NCBI RefSeq assembly: GCF_900163865.1
Contig: NZ_FUKU01000040.1
Span: 1 to 51,243, forward strand
Source of the DNA: Sphingobacterium sp. JB170
GTDB lineage: Bacteria > Bacteroidota > Bacteroidia > Sphingobacteriales > Sphingobacteriaceae
Reading direction: 5' to 3'
DNA: 51,243 nt
The notes under the pieces are model-generated. The model saw only the letters and a program-made list of their open reading frames with translations, ran no database searches and was not told the DNA's origin. Of this stretch, positions 28,201 through 36,320 are shown one piece after another. The translations under genes and the position numbers were made by a program. Each line of letters starts with the position of its first letter. The first letter of the stretch is position 1.

Positions 28201-28279
28201 AATCGATGGAGTAGCATTTAAACCTTTTTACGATACCTACGGACGTCACTCGGTTTATCTTGATGTTACCTTAAAGTAA
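25214..28279 (+). CDS. LamG domain plus GH127 beta-L-arabinofuranosidase
   Basis: A 1021-residue secreted enzyme. A signal peptide (cleavage near VQAQ, residue 27) is followed by a LamG/concanavalin-like domain (about 40-255), an Ig-like linker module (about 275-365, GEYTITGRVPGTDLKPKAVV) and a GH127 (DUF1680) catalytic domain (about 375-930) with a C-terminal beta-domain. The zinc/nucleophile set is visible: E750 and C752 in NETCATYN, and C820-C821 in FTCCNGT. These match the Glu and Cys ligands and the Cys nucleophile of beta-L-arabinofuranosidases, so it is probably active on beta-L-Araf linkages such as those on hydroxyproline-rich proteins. Confidence 0.92.
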   Translation: MKINKRIARIVLLVTLLVEGVNVVQAQSGDQILDGIGETGMIARYVFDGNFKDWSRNNLHAEFRGAKASFIQDDKFGKVLSLAGGSNEYVVLPEGTLTNLESLSISGWLFLRSSQQGQYFFDFGQNHDQHFFATPVGSAQQEGFQALITANNTRTSGAISAGVPQNKWVHVAIVIDIFSKSITTYLDGKHVGEGKDIPKELAVVFKKGEKQTSGLYIGKSLDAESPSLNALVHDFRIYRVPLTEKQVAGIYYNALQGVREDEQSMGKVEDDLPSYELSKAQFYNTYLTAVSDVSVETALGDLPRLPSFVQGSYKKGMVGPKVRVLWPADIDNDAVQKAGEYTITGRVPGTDLKPKAVVRVKDLKNETTPGEKLEIFALNQVSLNSDDQNHDTKFIENRDKFITTLAKTDPNSFLYMFRHAFGQKQPEGATPLGVWDSQDTKLRGHATGHFLTAIAQSYASTAYDKRLQENFAQKMTYMVNTLYELSELSGHAKVAGGDHVSDPTAVPVGPNKTQYDSDLSDKGIRNDYWNWGKGYISAYPPDQFIMLENGASYGGQNNQVWAPYYTLHKILAGLIDVYLVSGNKKALEVAEGMSEWVYMRLSKLPKETLIKMWNTYIAGEFGGMNESMARLYHITKNPDYLKTAQLFDNIKMFYGDPEHSHGLAKNVDTFRGLHANQHIPQIVGSMEMYRVSKNPDYFKIADNFWYKAVNDYMYSIGGVAGARNPANAECFISQPATLYENGFSAGGQNETCATYNMLKLTSDLFLFTPRAELMDYYERGLYNHILASVAEDSPANTYHVSLRPGAIKQFGNPHMKGFTCCNGTAIESSTKLQNSIYFKSKDNNDLYVNLFIPSTLNWDERNIILTQSTSYPKSDQTRLKIKGSGRFAVHMRVPGWATKGASVQINGKPQELQALPGSYLVIERDWNDGDRIDLTIPFAFHLDPVMDQQNIASLFYGPILLAAQETEPRKEWRKVTFDASNISKTIKGDPRKLEFTIDGVAFKPFYDTYGRHSVYLDVTLK

Positions 28280-28828
28280 CTGTCATAACGTTTATAAACC
28301 GCGCTTCGTGCAGATCGGAGCGCGATTTATATCTAGGGATCCTACGGATTGCGTTCGGGAATTCTTTTAGATATTGATCTTCTGCACTACGGTCTTGATT
28401 AGTTTAGCTTAAAATTAAGGCTGCAACCCTCATTAAGCGCGCTACTTCAAGTTTCGTACTACTATAGAACCTTATGCCCCACGGCGTCTTGGTTCATGGA
28501 CTAGCTCGAGGAGAAAGGGTAGGCGAGATTCATACGGTTGCGGAAAATAATAACGGGTGTAAGCTAGTAAAGGTAGTAGCTTTTTTTTACGAAACCTTGC
28601 AAATACTTCCTCAACCGAAGATTAGTATTTAGACTGATCATTAGAATAGACAAGTATCGAAACCTGATATATAAATGCTTATTCAATGCTTGTGAAAGGT
28701 TTTCATTTAAGGAAATTCATCGTGGTGGGGGCGAAAAGAAACAATACGATATACTGCACAAACATAGCGCATATAGTACAGCCCGAAAAATGGAAAAATT
28801 AACACGTTCTGGCTAAAATAAAAAGCGA
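28280..28828. other. Intergenic with hairpin after GH127
   Basis: A 12-bp imperfect hairpin (arms ending at 28294 and 28330, one mismatch) follows the GH127 stop and may terminate it. The rest is without recognisable genes. Confidence 0.5.
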
Positions 28829-29130
28829 ATGGCATTTCAAAGCAACAAAAAAGGGACAGCGACTCTTTATTATATTGGGAGCAAGCAGGCTGGGGTTCAA
28901 TTTTATCAACATCACATTCGTTGTCATTCGGGGATAGAAATTGGGTACACTGCTTACTCGAGTTTGATTTCTATGAAGATGCTGCTAGGGAAAAAAAATT
29001 GATTGCTGCCCGCAATTCCTCCTTTGAAAAGGATGTAACGATGAATATTCTCAATAATGATCAACCCAAGAATGTCTGCATCAGAAGAAAAAGGCATATG
29101 GCCGCAGCGGATCTTGAAAAGATAAGCTAA
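28829..29130 (+). other. Two overlapping short frames joined at an A8 run
   Basis: Frame one (28829-29002, 57 codons, ATG start) ends just after AAAAAAAA at 28991-28998. A second frame (28921-29130, 69 codons) continues across that run in the -1 phase. Reading through with a -1 slip would give about 99 residues with a basic, Asn-rich C-terminus (NILNNDQPKNVCIRRKRH). No family recognised. It could be a broken gene, a programmed frameshift or chance. Confidence 0.25.
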
Positions 29131-29189
29131 CGCAGGAATTTTTAATGTATTTGCCCTGATTTTGAAACAATCTACGAGATAAACTTTCC

Positions 29190-31907
29190 CTAGTTGCTTT
29201 TAACTAACAAAACGCTTTTGACCTCGCTCGGTATAACGAAATATCCTTGTGCATTTTTTTTGTATCCTTTAACTTTATAACCACTATTCTGTCCAATTTT
29301 CAAAAGCGTATTTTCGGCGTAGCTTTCCTTAGAGGCGCTGAGCGTAAGGCGCACCTTTGTGGTTTCAGGATCATATTCTAAGGATTTCAACTGACCTGCA
29401 TCGAGCGTAACCCATAGTTGCTGCTCGGCCAGAAATACGCGTGCCCTGGAAGCAGTGGTTATATCTACTCTAATCTTTCCGCCAGTTTCTGAAAGGTTTC
29501 CACTGAAGGCTAACCACCCGAATTCGGGATGCTTAATGATATAGGTTCCTGAGTTCACGGCATACCCGTAAAACCCCGAACCGTAGTCGCCGGTGATCCC
29601 GTCATTTGCGAGCGTGGAGGGATAGGAGTGGAACGCCCCAGGAGCGAAACCGTCTTGAGTAACGTTTGCAAGTGCGCCCATCATTCCGGCATGCCCCACA
29701 CGTAGAAGGTAGAAGTCTGCGGGGTTGTCCCGATACGCAGTCAGTAATGGGATGGCGTTAAGAGCCGAACCATAGTGGTGCAGTTGTCTTTCGATACGGG
29801 CAAGCTTACCACCATAAACAAAATCCCAATACCGACGAGCGCTGCCATTATAGCCCCAATGCGGTATCGCAGGGACATAGGCCAGAATAGCATTTAAAGT
29901 TACTGCTGCTTTTTGATCGAAACCAAAGTAGCGTGACCAGAGGTACACCTCTTCTTGGCCCGTGGAATCCCAGGGCATTTCGCTACCAAACGGGTAGTTT
30001 AATGTTTTCCAGTGTAAGGCGCGCTCCTTCATCAACCCTTCTAACTTACTGGCCTGATCGAGCAGCCCTTCTTTTTTTAGATCCATAAGGATGAATAGAA
30101 AGATACTGCCTTCCATCTGCCCAAATTGCGCATAATGGGGGGCTTTTTCTACCATAGCAACACCCGTCTGAAACGCACGCTCTAAATATGTTTGCCAAGT
30201 TTCCTCGGTAACTAATTGGCTATAATTTCTGGCTAGTCTATATAAGACCCAATGTGCGGCAGCGACATGCGGGTAATTGTAGGAGCGGCCCACATCGCTG
30301 GCCTCCTTTTTCGACCATGCGCCCCAAGTCTCATAGTTTATAGAATCGCTATAGGTACCTGTCGGTAGCGAATCGGGTTCGTAATAGAACAAGCTTTTGA
30401 CCACACCAAATTTATCGCGCCCTTCTTTATGTTGAATTCTTCCAAACATGGTTTGTGCAGCGAATTCTTTAAGCTTGTTTATCTCCTGGGGATCGGGCTG
30501 GACGAGCTGTTTCATGATAGCTGCGAGCCAGCTTGCAGCGCCGGCTTCGTCGCTAAGGCCTGCAAACCATGCGTTTTGATGTTCCGTAACATGTGATTTT
30601 GTCTCGTAATCATAGGTGATAACGGACGGAGACCGACCGAATACGTCGTTGGGGTTATCATACCACTGTTCATTGGTGAGAAAATGGCCAAGATCTCCCA
30701 CGATCCGCTGTTCAGATTTAATTACTTTGTAATGAATTGATTGCGTTCGTTCGTCTTCGTACGTGATTGTTAATCTAGAACGGCCCCATTTGTTCCCCGT
30801 CACTTTGTAACTCAACCATTTTCCCGATGTAGACCCTAGCTGTTTTACACTTACTGAACCCGTCGGGTATACATCGATACGCTTTACCTTCTGCGTATAT
30901 TTTATGAATAATTTCGCGGGATTGTCTTGTGGAATCAGGTAGCCCGGTGCACCGATTGCTACAGGTTGTCCCTGAGTGAGAAGTTCCTTTTCAATCTCCC
31001 GAATACTGGGCGCTAAGACCAGCTTAAGGGCATAACTTTTCGTCTCACCCGGATCAAGAACTTCGGAAGTGGGGTCATTCCATTGCTTGACACCCTTCCA
31101 CGCTGTTTGTGTAAGAGCCTTACTGTGTATTAACCATTCGTGAAATCCTTCGAAGGTAATGCTGCGTGGTGTTGGGTCGTCATTGAGGGGACGGTATGCC
31201 TCAAAACCCGCATTTTCCTGAGGAAGTACAAGGAGGCTGGGGCCATTTCCGTGTAACCTATTGACTTGTAGGTAGCCCGCGTCTTTTCCGATATAGGGGT
31301 CGAAGAATACGTTGTCTGCATGTGCGCTATCTAGGCTCTTCCAGTCCATGTTGTTGTTGAAAATCATCGGTATACCCAGAGCTCCAATTTCGTAAGCCTT
31401 CCGTGTGATGTTGGTGATTGTAAATCGTAACACGAGATCCCCATTATCTTGTTCCCAGCTGCGGATCACCTGAAGTGGGATATCGTTAAGGGTTGGTGCC
31501 ATGTCCGCTACCGCCAAGATGTTTCCGGTGGTCATAAGAGGCTTAATGTTGCGCCGTGTTTGTGCGGAAGAAAATCGGGACCATGAGGAATCGCCCTGGG
31601 GACGTATAGTCAGGTTGATATCGCCAAGATGATAGAAATTATCACGGGCGCGGTATCCTAAAAGTTCGTCTGGTGTATAATCGAAAGCAGTATCGTCTTT
31701 CAGTTTCAATGCGCTGAGGGTTTGCGATGACTTAAGGATACTAAATTTTAATTTTTCGAGTGTATAGTTTTCCATTCCTGATTCTAGGTCAAGCGTGATT
31801 GGTTGATTTTTTATTTTCTCCCAAAATGGATTCTGTGCAAAACCCTCGTTACAGAATACTATCTGCAAGAGAAGCAATGCTAAGGGGAATTTCATCAGTC
31901 TACACAT
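29190..31907 (-). CDS. Large secreted DUF5695-like protein, putative glycosidase
   Basis: A 905-residue protein with a signal peptide (cleavage near GFAQ, residue 25). The N-terminal half is beta-rich (LGIPMIFNNNMDWKSL, ITFEGFHEWLIHSK). The C-terminal half is helical with repeated aromatic and Gly motifs (SYNYPHVAAAHWVLYRLARNY, GFYGYAVNSGTYIIKHPEFG), consistent with an (alpha/alpha)6 six-hairpin catalytic domain as in DUF5695 proteins. I am not certain of the family and cannot place catalytic residues. Its position in the glycan locus suggests a polysaccharide-active enzyme. It is divergent from the AraC gene. Confidence 0.65.
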   Translation of the reverse strand: MCRLMKFPLALLLLQIVFCNEGFAQNPFWEKIKNQPITLDLESGMENYTLEKLKFSILKSSQTLSALKLKDDTAFDYTPDELLGYRARDNFYHLGDINLTIRPQGDSSWSRFSSAQTRRNIKPLMTTGNILAVADMAPTLNDIPLQVIRSWEQDNGDLVLRFTITNITRKAYEIGALGIPMIFNNNMDWKSLDSAHADNVFFDPYIGKDAGYLQVNRLHGNGPSLLVLPQENAGFEAYRPLNDDPTPRSITFEGFHEWLIHSKALTQTAWKGVKQWNDPTSEVLDPGETKSYALKLVLAPSIREIEKELLTQGQPVAIGAPGYLIPQDNPAKLFIKYTQKVKRIDVYPTGSVSVKQLGSTSGKWLSYKVTGNKWGRSRLTITYEDERTQSIHYKVIKSEQRIVGDLGHFLTNEQWYDNPNDVFGRSPSVITYDYETKSHVTEHQNAWFAGLSDEAGAASWLAAIMKQLVQPDPQEINKLKEFAAQTMFGRIQHKEGRDKFGVVKSLFYYEPDSLPTGTYSDSINYETWGAWSKKEASDVGRSYNYPHVAAAHWVLYRLARNYSQLVTEETWQTYLERAFQTGVAMVEKAPHYAQFGQMEGSIFLFILMDLKKEGLLDQASKLEGLMKERALHWKTLNYPFGSEMPWDSTGQEEVYLWSRYFGFDQKAAVTLNAILAYVPAIPHWGYNGSARRYWDFVYGGKLARIERQLHHYGSALNAIPLLTAYRDNPADFYLLRVGHAGMMGALANVTQDGFAPGAFHSYPSTLANDGITGDYGSGFYGYAVNSGTYIIKHPEFGWLAFSGNLSETGGKIRVDITTASRARVFLAEQQLWVTLDAGQLKSLEYDPETTKVRLTLSASKESYAENTLLKIGQNSGYKVKGYKKNAQGYFVIPSEVKSVLLVKSN

Positions 31908-31981
31908 ATAGCGATCAATAGTTGTGTTTTAGTTAAAATGAGCTCTGCATCCGTAAAAATTAAATTTGCTGAACGGTGTTC

Positions 31982-31989
31982 CAAAAATA
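31982..31989 (-). promoter_or_regulatory. Candidate -7 box for the DUF5695-like gene
   Basis: Minus-strand TATTTTTG fits TAnnTTTG and lies 75 bases before the ATG at 31907. No matching -33 TTTG at 19 bases. Confidence 0.35.
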
Positions 31990-32093
31990 ATACTTGGACG
32001 CATCATATTGTTACCGGATATTGGTATTTATGGAGCGTAAATTAACCGGTGGGGCCATAAGTGTATTACTATTCTACATGAAAAGTTACTCAC

Positions 32094-32133
32094 GGTTTTT
32101 CCATTCTTATTCACAGCCAGTGAATGGAAAACC
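32094..32133. repeat. Imperfect inverted repeat upstream of the AraC gene
   Basis: The arms GGTTTTTCCATTC (32094-32106) and GAATGGAAAACC (32122-32133) are complementary except for one extra T. A second, inner ATTCAC/GTGAAT pairing competes with it. A possible operator or attenuator-like structure. Confidence 0.55.
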
Positions 32134-32324
32134 TTCATGGAGCAATATTCTATTGCAAAATAGGACGATAGCGAAATTAAACATGCTGTGTGTCAACCAA
32201 CGCAGCTCGTTTTTTCGGAGTAGACGAGGCTGTAGTTTGTTAATATTAAGTTAATCTTGTAACTTTCCTTTCACTAGGCGTATAGTCATATACAGTATTT
32301 TTAGATCGCTCACAGAAACTCGTC

Positions 32325-33191
32325 ATGAAATTGATTCAATTTAATGTACCCTCACCGAAGGATAAAAGTGTGTACGTACAAGAGGAAAAACTATCAAATT
32401 TTTATCCCTATTTTCATAAGCACGAAGAGTATCAACTAATGTGGATCGTCAAAGGCGAGGGGACACTTTTCCTTTGGGATAGGTTTCACACGTTTCAGGA
32501 AAATGATATATTCCTCTTGGGACCAAACCAACCACATGTATTCAAAAAGAATGAAAACACCACGGATTCGACGAACGTTGAAAGCGTTTCCATATTTTTC
32601 AATTTAAACGGCGGGCTTTCAAGTTTGATAAATATGCCTGAGTTGCGAGATATATTCTCCTTTATTTTACAGAATTCCCACGGGTTTAAAGTTCCGCATG
32701 CCTATACGAGCCGTATTAAAAGGCGCATTTCCCTCTTAAAGGACGCTGAAAGTATGAATCAGTTGATGAGCTTCTTTGTCCTTTTAAAGGAACTTAGCTT
32801 GGTGGCCGATGAGCTTAAACCGCTTTCGGTGGCGAGGGTATTCGCCAAAGAATCAGGCTATTTAAGAATAAACGATGTTTGCAGGTTTATAAAAGATAAT
32901 TTTCGCCGTAGCCTTACCTTGGAAGAGGCAGCGGATCATGCCAACCTTACCCCCCAAGCGTTTTGTCGATATTTTAAAAAGCACACTGGACTTACTTTCG
33001 TTAGTTACCTCAACGAGCTTCGCATTCAAGAAGCCTGTACGTTGATAACAGCACAGCGCTATGAGAGTATTGGACTTGTGGCCTACAACTCAGGATTTAA
33101 TAGTATAACAAATTTTAATCGCGTATTTCGGACGATCACCGGATACTCACCCAAGGAATATTTGGCGCGATATAGAAACACCGTACTGTAA
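32325..33191 (+). CDS. AraC family transcriptional regulator
   Basis: A 288-residue regulator. The N-terminal cupin sensor (about 1-110, FYPYFHKHEEYQLMWIVKGEGTLFL) resembles sugar-binding AraC sensors. The C-terminal double HTH (about 185-285) starts with RINDVCRFIKDNFRRSLTLEEAADHANLTPQAF and ends with the family signature FNRVFRTITGYSPKEYLARYR. It is the only one-component regulator inside the glycan locus, so it is the best candidate for its control; that is inference from position. Confidence 0.93.
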   Translation: MKLIQFNVPSPKDKSVYVQEEKLSNFYPYFHKHEEYQLMWIVKGEGTLFLWDRFHTFQENDIFLLGPNQPHVFKKNENTTDSTNVESVSIFFNLNGGLSSLINMPELRDIFSFILQNSHGFKVPHAYTSRIKRRISLLKDAESMNQLMSFFVLLKELSLVADELKPLSVARVFAKESGYLRINDVCRFIKDNFRRSLTLEEAADHANLTPQAFCRYFKKHTGLTFVSYLNELRIQEACTLITAQRYESIGLVAYNSGFNSITNFNRVFRTITGYSPKEYLARYRNTVL

Positions 33192-33256
33192 ACACTTTTG
33201 TTAAAATGCGGTGAGTTTTGATTAAAACTCGATTAGCACATATCAGGAATAGGCGA

Positions 33257-33264
33257 TAGTTTTG
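33257..33264 (+). promoter_or_regulatory. Candidate -7 box for the S9 peptidase gene
   Basis: TAGTTTTG fits TAnnTTTG but lies 156 bases before the ATG at 33420 and lacks a -33 box at the usual spacing. Confidence 0.25.
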
Positions 33265-33419
33265 AAAACATTTAATAATATTATGGGTTTGCTATCCTTA
33301 CCTGCCATTTATATTTCGATGAACACTATTTTCCTTGTATCGCTCATTCGTTTAACAATCCTATTTTTACCATTCGGGGGATTGGAATTGACCGTGTAAC
33401 ACAAAGAATTATTGACTAT

Positions 33420-35654
33420 ATGATATTTAGAATTTTATGTTGTTTGGTGCTAACAGTGTTTTATATACTACCCTGCTCGGCGCAAGGTACGGTTTCGGAT
33501 TACAGGCGCGCAAAACAACTTAAGGGCGCTGTTGAAGGAAAACTGTACGACGCTCCCATTGCAAGCGGATGGAGTTTGGATGGCAAAGAATTGTGGTATG
33601 AAAAGCAGACGCCGAAAGGACGCGTATTTATACTAGTAAATATCGCGCAGCGCACTAAAAAAGAAATATTTACATTGAAAGAACTGTTAGGTTCTTTGCA
33701 AAATAAGCTTGGACATTCGATTGGAGAGGATGCACTGGATCGGGCGAAGATTAAGCTTTCTGGGCGAAGGTTGGAATTTGAACATCAAGGTTATGCCTGG
33801 ACTTGGGACTGGGAGCATAAAAGACTAGTTCAAAAATACGCAATAGCGCGCGAAGATCGGTCCACTTATTGGGGATGGGTTCCTCCGAATCGTGAGGGCG
33901 AGGGTATTCCCTCGCCAGATGGGAAATGGACTGCTTTTATCAAGGACAGCAATATATTCATTCGTCCGACAAATGACACGACCACTATCAAGCAATTAAC
34001 CTTTGACGGTAGACCAACAGAATATTATTCTGCACAAATCCACTGGTCCCCGGATAATAAAAAAATTGCAAGCAGTAAGGTTCACCCTGCCGCCGTACGT
34101 CAGCTGACCTTGGTCGAGTCATCTCCTAGCGAGCAGCTACAGCCGAAGTTGCATACTCGGGACTATCCAAAACCCGGTGATTCACTAACGCAATATTACC
34201 CAGTAATATATAACCTCGAACTCGACACGCTGTTTATTACGCGTGTTCAGGAACTAGAGAATCAATTTTCGATCAGCCGTATTGCTTGGCGCCAGGACAG
34301 TCGCGCGATAAGCTTTGAGTATAATAAACGTGGGCATCAGCAGTATAATGTGATGGAACTTGCGGCAAATAATGGACAAGTGCGACCGATTATCACTGAA
34401 CGTAGCGATACCTTTATCGATTACAGTGGTAAGCGTTACCGCTTCGACCTACGGGACGGTAAGGAGATTATTTGGGCTTCCGAGCGCGACGGGTGGAATC
34501 ATCTTTACCGCCTCGATGGACAGACCGGCGAAATCATCAATCAAATTACAAAAGGTGAATGGGTAGTACGGCGCGTACTGCATGTCGATCAACAGCAGAA
34601 ACAGATAATCTTTGAGGGGAGCGGCCGGGAGCGAGGACAGGATCCTTATTTCCTCCAATATTATAGCATTGATTTCGACGGGAATAATTTACGCGCATTA
34701 ACCCATGAAGATGGAAATCATACGGCGACATTTAATCCGGATTTTAGCTATTTTATGGATATGTATTCACGAATAGATACGGTTCCACGTACGGTGTTGC
34801 GTGATCGTCAAGGGACTGTGATTATGAGCCTGGAAAGCGCCGACGATTCTGAATTGCAGCAACTAGGGCTGCGTACCCCGGAGGCTTTCTCGGCTACTGG
34901 TCGAGATGGACAGACCGATATTTGGGGAATAATTGTTCGACCATCAAACTTTCAAGAAAATAAAAGCTACCCCATCGTTGAGTATATTTATGCTGGTCCG
35001 CACAGCTCCTTTGTTCCAAAATCTTTTGCAATAAACCCTAACGGAATGCAGGAGCTCGCTGAACTGGGATTCATTGTGGTGCAAATTGACGGCATGGGAA
35101 CTTCCAATCGGTCCAAGCGGTTTCAAGATGTTTGCTGGAAAAATCTTAAAGATGCTGGTTTTGCTGATCGGATACTATGGATAAAGGCAGCCGCTGAAAA
35201 ATATACTTACATGGATACCACAAGAGTAGGTATATACGGCACCTCAGCGGGTGGACAGAGTTCCGCTGGCGCATTGCTATTTCACCCTGAATTCTATAAG
35301 GTTGCGGTGTCCTCTTGCGGTTGTCATGATAATCGTATGGATAAAATATGGTGGAATGAGCAGTGGATGGGCTGGCCCGTAGGGCCTGAATATGCGGCGT
35401 GTTCAAATATTGAAAATGCGGCGAACTTGCAAGGGAAACTTATGCTAATTGTAGGTGAGATTGACGATAATGTCGATCCCTCGTCGACCTTTCAGTTCAC
35501 TAATGCCTTAATAAAAGCGGGAAAGGACCACGAGCTGATTGTGGTTCCCGGGATGGGGCACTCCTCGGGAGGAACCTTTGGTGAAAATAAACGTCGCGAC
35601 TTCTTCGTACGCCATTTGCTGGGGGTAAGGCCGCCCGAGTGGGATAATTATTAA
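33420..35654 (+). CDS. S9 family serine peptidase, DPP4-like architecture
   Basis: A 744-residue secreted protein with a signal peptide (cleavage near CSAQ, residue 22), a DPP-IV-type beta-propeller N-domain and an alpha/beta-hydrolase C-domain. The triad is visible: S609 in YGTSAGG, D682 in GEIDDNVD and H714 in GMGHS. The oxyanion Tyr is Y524 in YAGPHS. The DW.YEEE motif that fixes substrate N-termini in true DPP4 is not apparent, so strict dipeptidyl activity is doubtful. It lies in the glycan locus, which suggests degradation of glycopeptides. Confidence 0.9.
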   Translation: MIFRILCCLVLTVFYILPCSAQGTVSDYRRAKQLKGAVEGKLYDAPIASGWSLDGKELWYEKQTPKGRVFILVNIAQRTKKEIFTLKELLGSLQNKLGHSIGEDALDRAKIKLSGRRLEFEHQGYAWTWDWEHKRLVQKYAIAREDRSTYWGWVPPNREGEGIPSPDGKWTAFIKDSNIFIRPTNDTTTIKQLTFDGRPTEYYSAQIHWSPDNKKIASSKVHPAAVRQLTLVESSPSEQLQPKLHTRDYPKPGDSLTQYYPVIYNLELDTLFITRVQELENQFSISRIAWRQDSRAISFEYNKRGHQQYNVMELAANNGQVRPIITERSDTFIDYSGKRYRFDLRDGKEIIWASERDGWNHLYRLDGQTGEIINQITKGEWVVRRVLHVDQQQKQIIFEGSGRERGQDPYFLQYYSIDFDGNNLRALTHEDGNHTATFNPDFSYFMDMYSRIDTVPRTVLRDRQGTVIMSLESADDSELQQLGLRTPEAFSATGRDGQTDIWGIIVRPSNFQENKSYPIVEYIYAGPHSSFVPKSFAINPNGMQELAELGFIVVQIDGMGTSNRSKRFQDVCWKNLKDAGFADRILWIKAAAEKYTYMDTTRVGIYGTSAGGQSSAGALLFHPEFYKVAVSSCGCHDNRMDKIWWNEQWMGWPVGPEYAACSNIENAANLQGKLMLIVGEIDDNVDPSSTFQFTNALIKAGKDHELIVVPGMGHSSGGTFGENKRRDFFVRHLLGVRPPEWDNY

Positions 35655-35947
35655 TTTGTTTATTGATCGCGGATTACGTTTCAAGAGGACCCTGAATTTG
35701 AGTTACGTCTCCTTATTTTACACGCTAATTTGCAAAGGTCGCGCTTACAAGTCACACCTGAAGCCGGAATCTGGGAATTAGCATTTGCTTTTTTTTCGTC
35801 AGTTCGCTACCTTTAGTTTATTATAACTAGTTTAACACTAGTTGTTTACGTTTGTTTGTGACATAAATGCGTGCGGACTTTGTGGTTATCATGCTGTTAA
35901 ATAGCTTTTGGCCCAAATTTTGCCAATAACGCGATAAAGAAAGAGAT
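35655..35947. promoter_or_regulatory. Upstream region of the small lipoprotein, with operator-like repeat
   Basis: A perfect 7-5-7 inverted repeat (AACTAGT-TTAAC-ACTAGTT, 35825-35843) sits directly before the TAnnTTTG box TACGTTTG (35847-35854), about 90 bases ahead of the ATG at 35948. Repressor-operator-like geometry; no -33 TTTG. Confidence 0.45.
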
Positions 35948-36208
35948 ATGAAAAAATTAATAGGTTTTGTGTTGATGGCGATTTTGGTGATAGGCATGTC
36001 TGCATGCTCGTCATATGGTTCGTATCACAGACATGGGCGAATTCCGCCGGGGCATGCAAAGAAAATTCACGGTAATAAATCGGCAAAACAATATGCACCT
36101 GGCCAGCAGAAAAAAAAATGGAAAAAAAGTAAGAAATACAAGGGTAATAATGGAAAAGGAAACAGGAATAACCGGAGGTATGATACCTCTACTTATCCAT
36201 GGAAATAA
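35948..36208 (+). CDS. Small basic lipoprotein
   Basis: An 86-residue protein with lipobox MSAC (Cys at residue 20). A Gly/His segment RIPPGHAKKIHG is followed by a Lys/Asn-rich tail with QYAPGQQKKKWKKSKKYKG. The PPGHAKK and APGQQKK motifs are common in small Bacteroidota lipoproteins, often misnamed quinol oxidase subunit 4. The high positive charge suggests binding to LPS or a polyanion. Function is unknown. Confidence 0.7.
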   Translation: MKKLIGFVLMAILVIGMSACSSYGSYHRHGRIPPGHAKKIHGNKSAKQYAPGQQKKKWKKSKKYKGNNGKGNRNNRRYDTSTYPWK

Positions 36209-36320
36209 GTCTGTCGTTTCGATCTTCGGTCGATAATTCTTTTCCCGAACTCTTGAAGGATGATAATTTTAATAATATTTTTTCTAGTTTAGAGTTTTGT
36301 AATACCTTAACCATTTAAAG

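Larger units (their letters stand above)
31908..32324. other. Divergent intergenic region, DUF5695-like / araC-type
   Basis: 417 bases without a convincing ORF. It contains a minus-strand TATTTTTG box (31982-31989) and an imperfect inverted repeat at 32094-32133. Confidence 0.55.
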
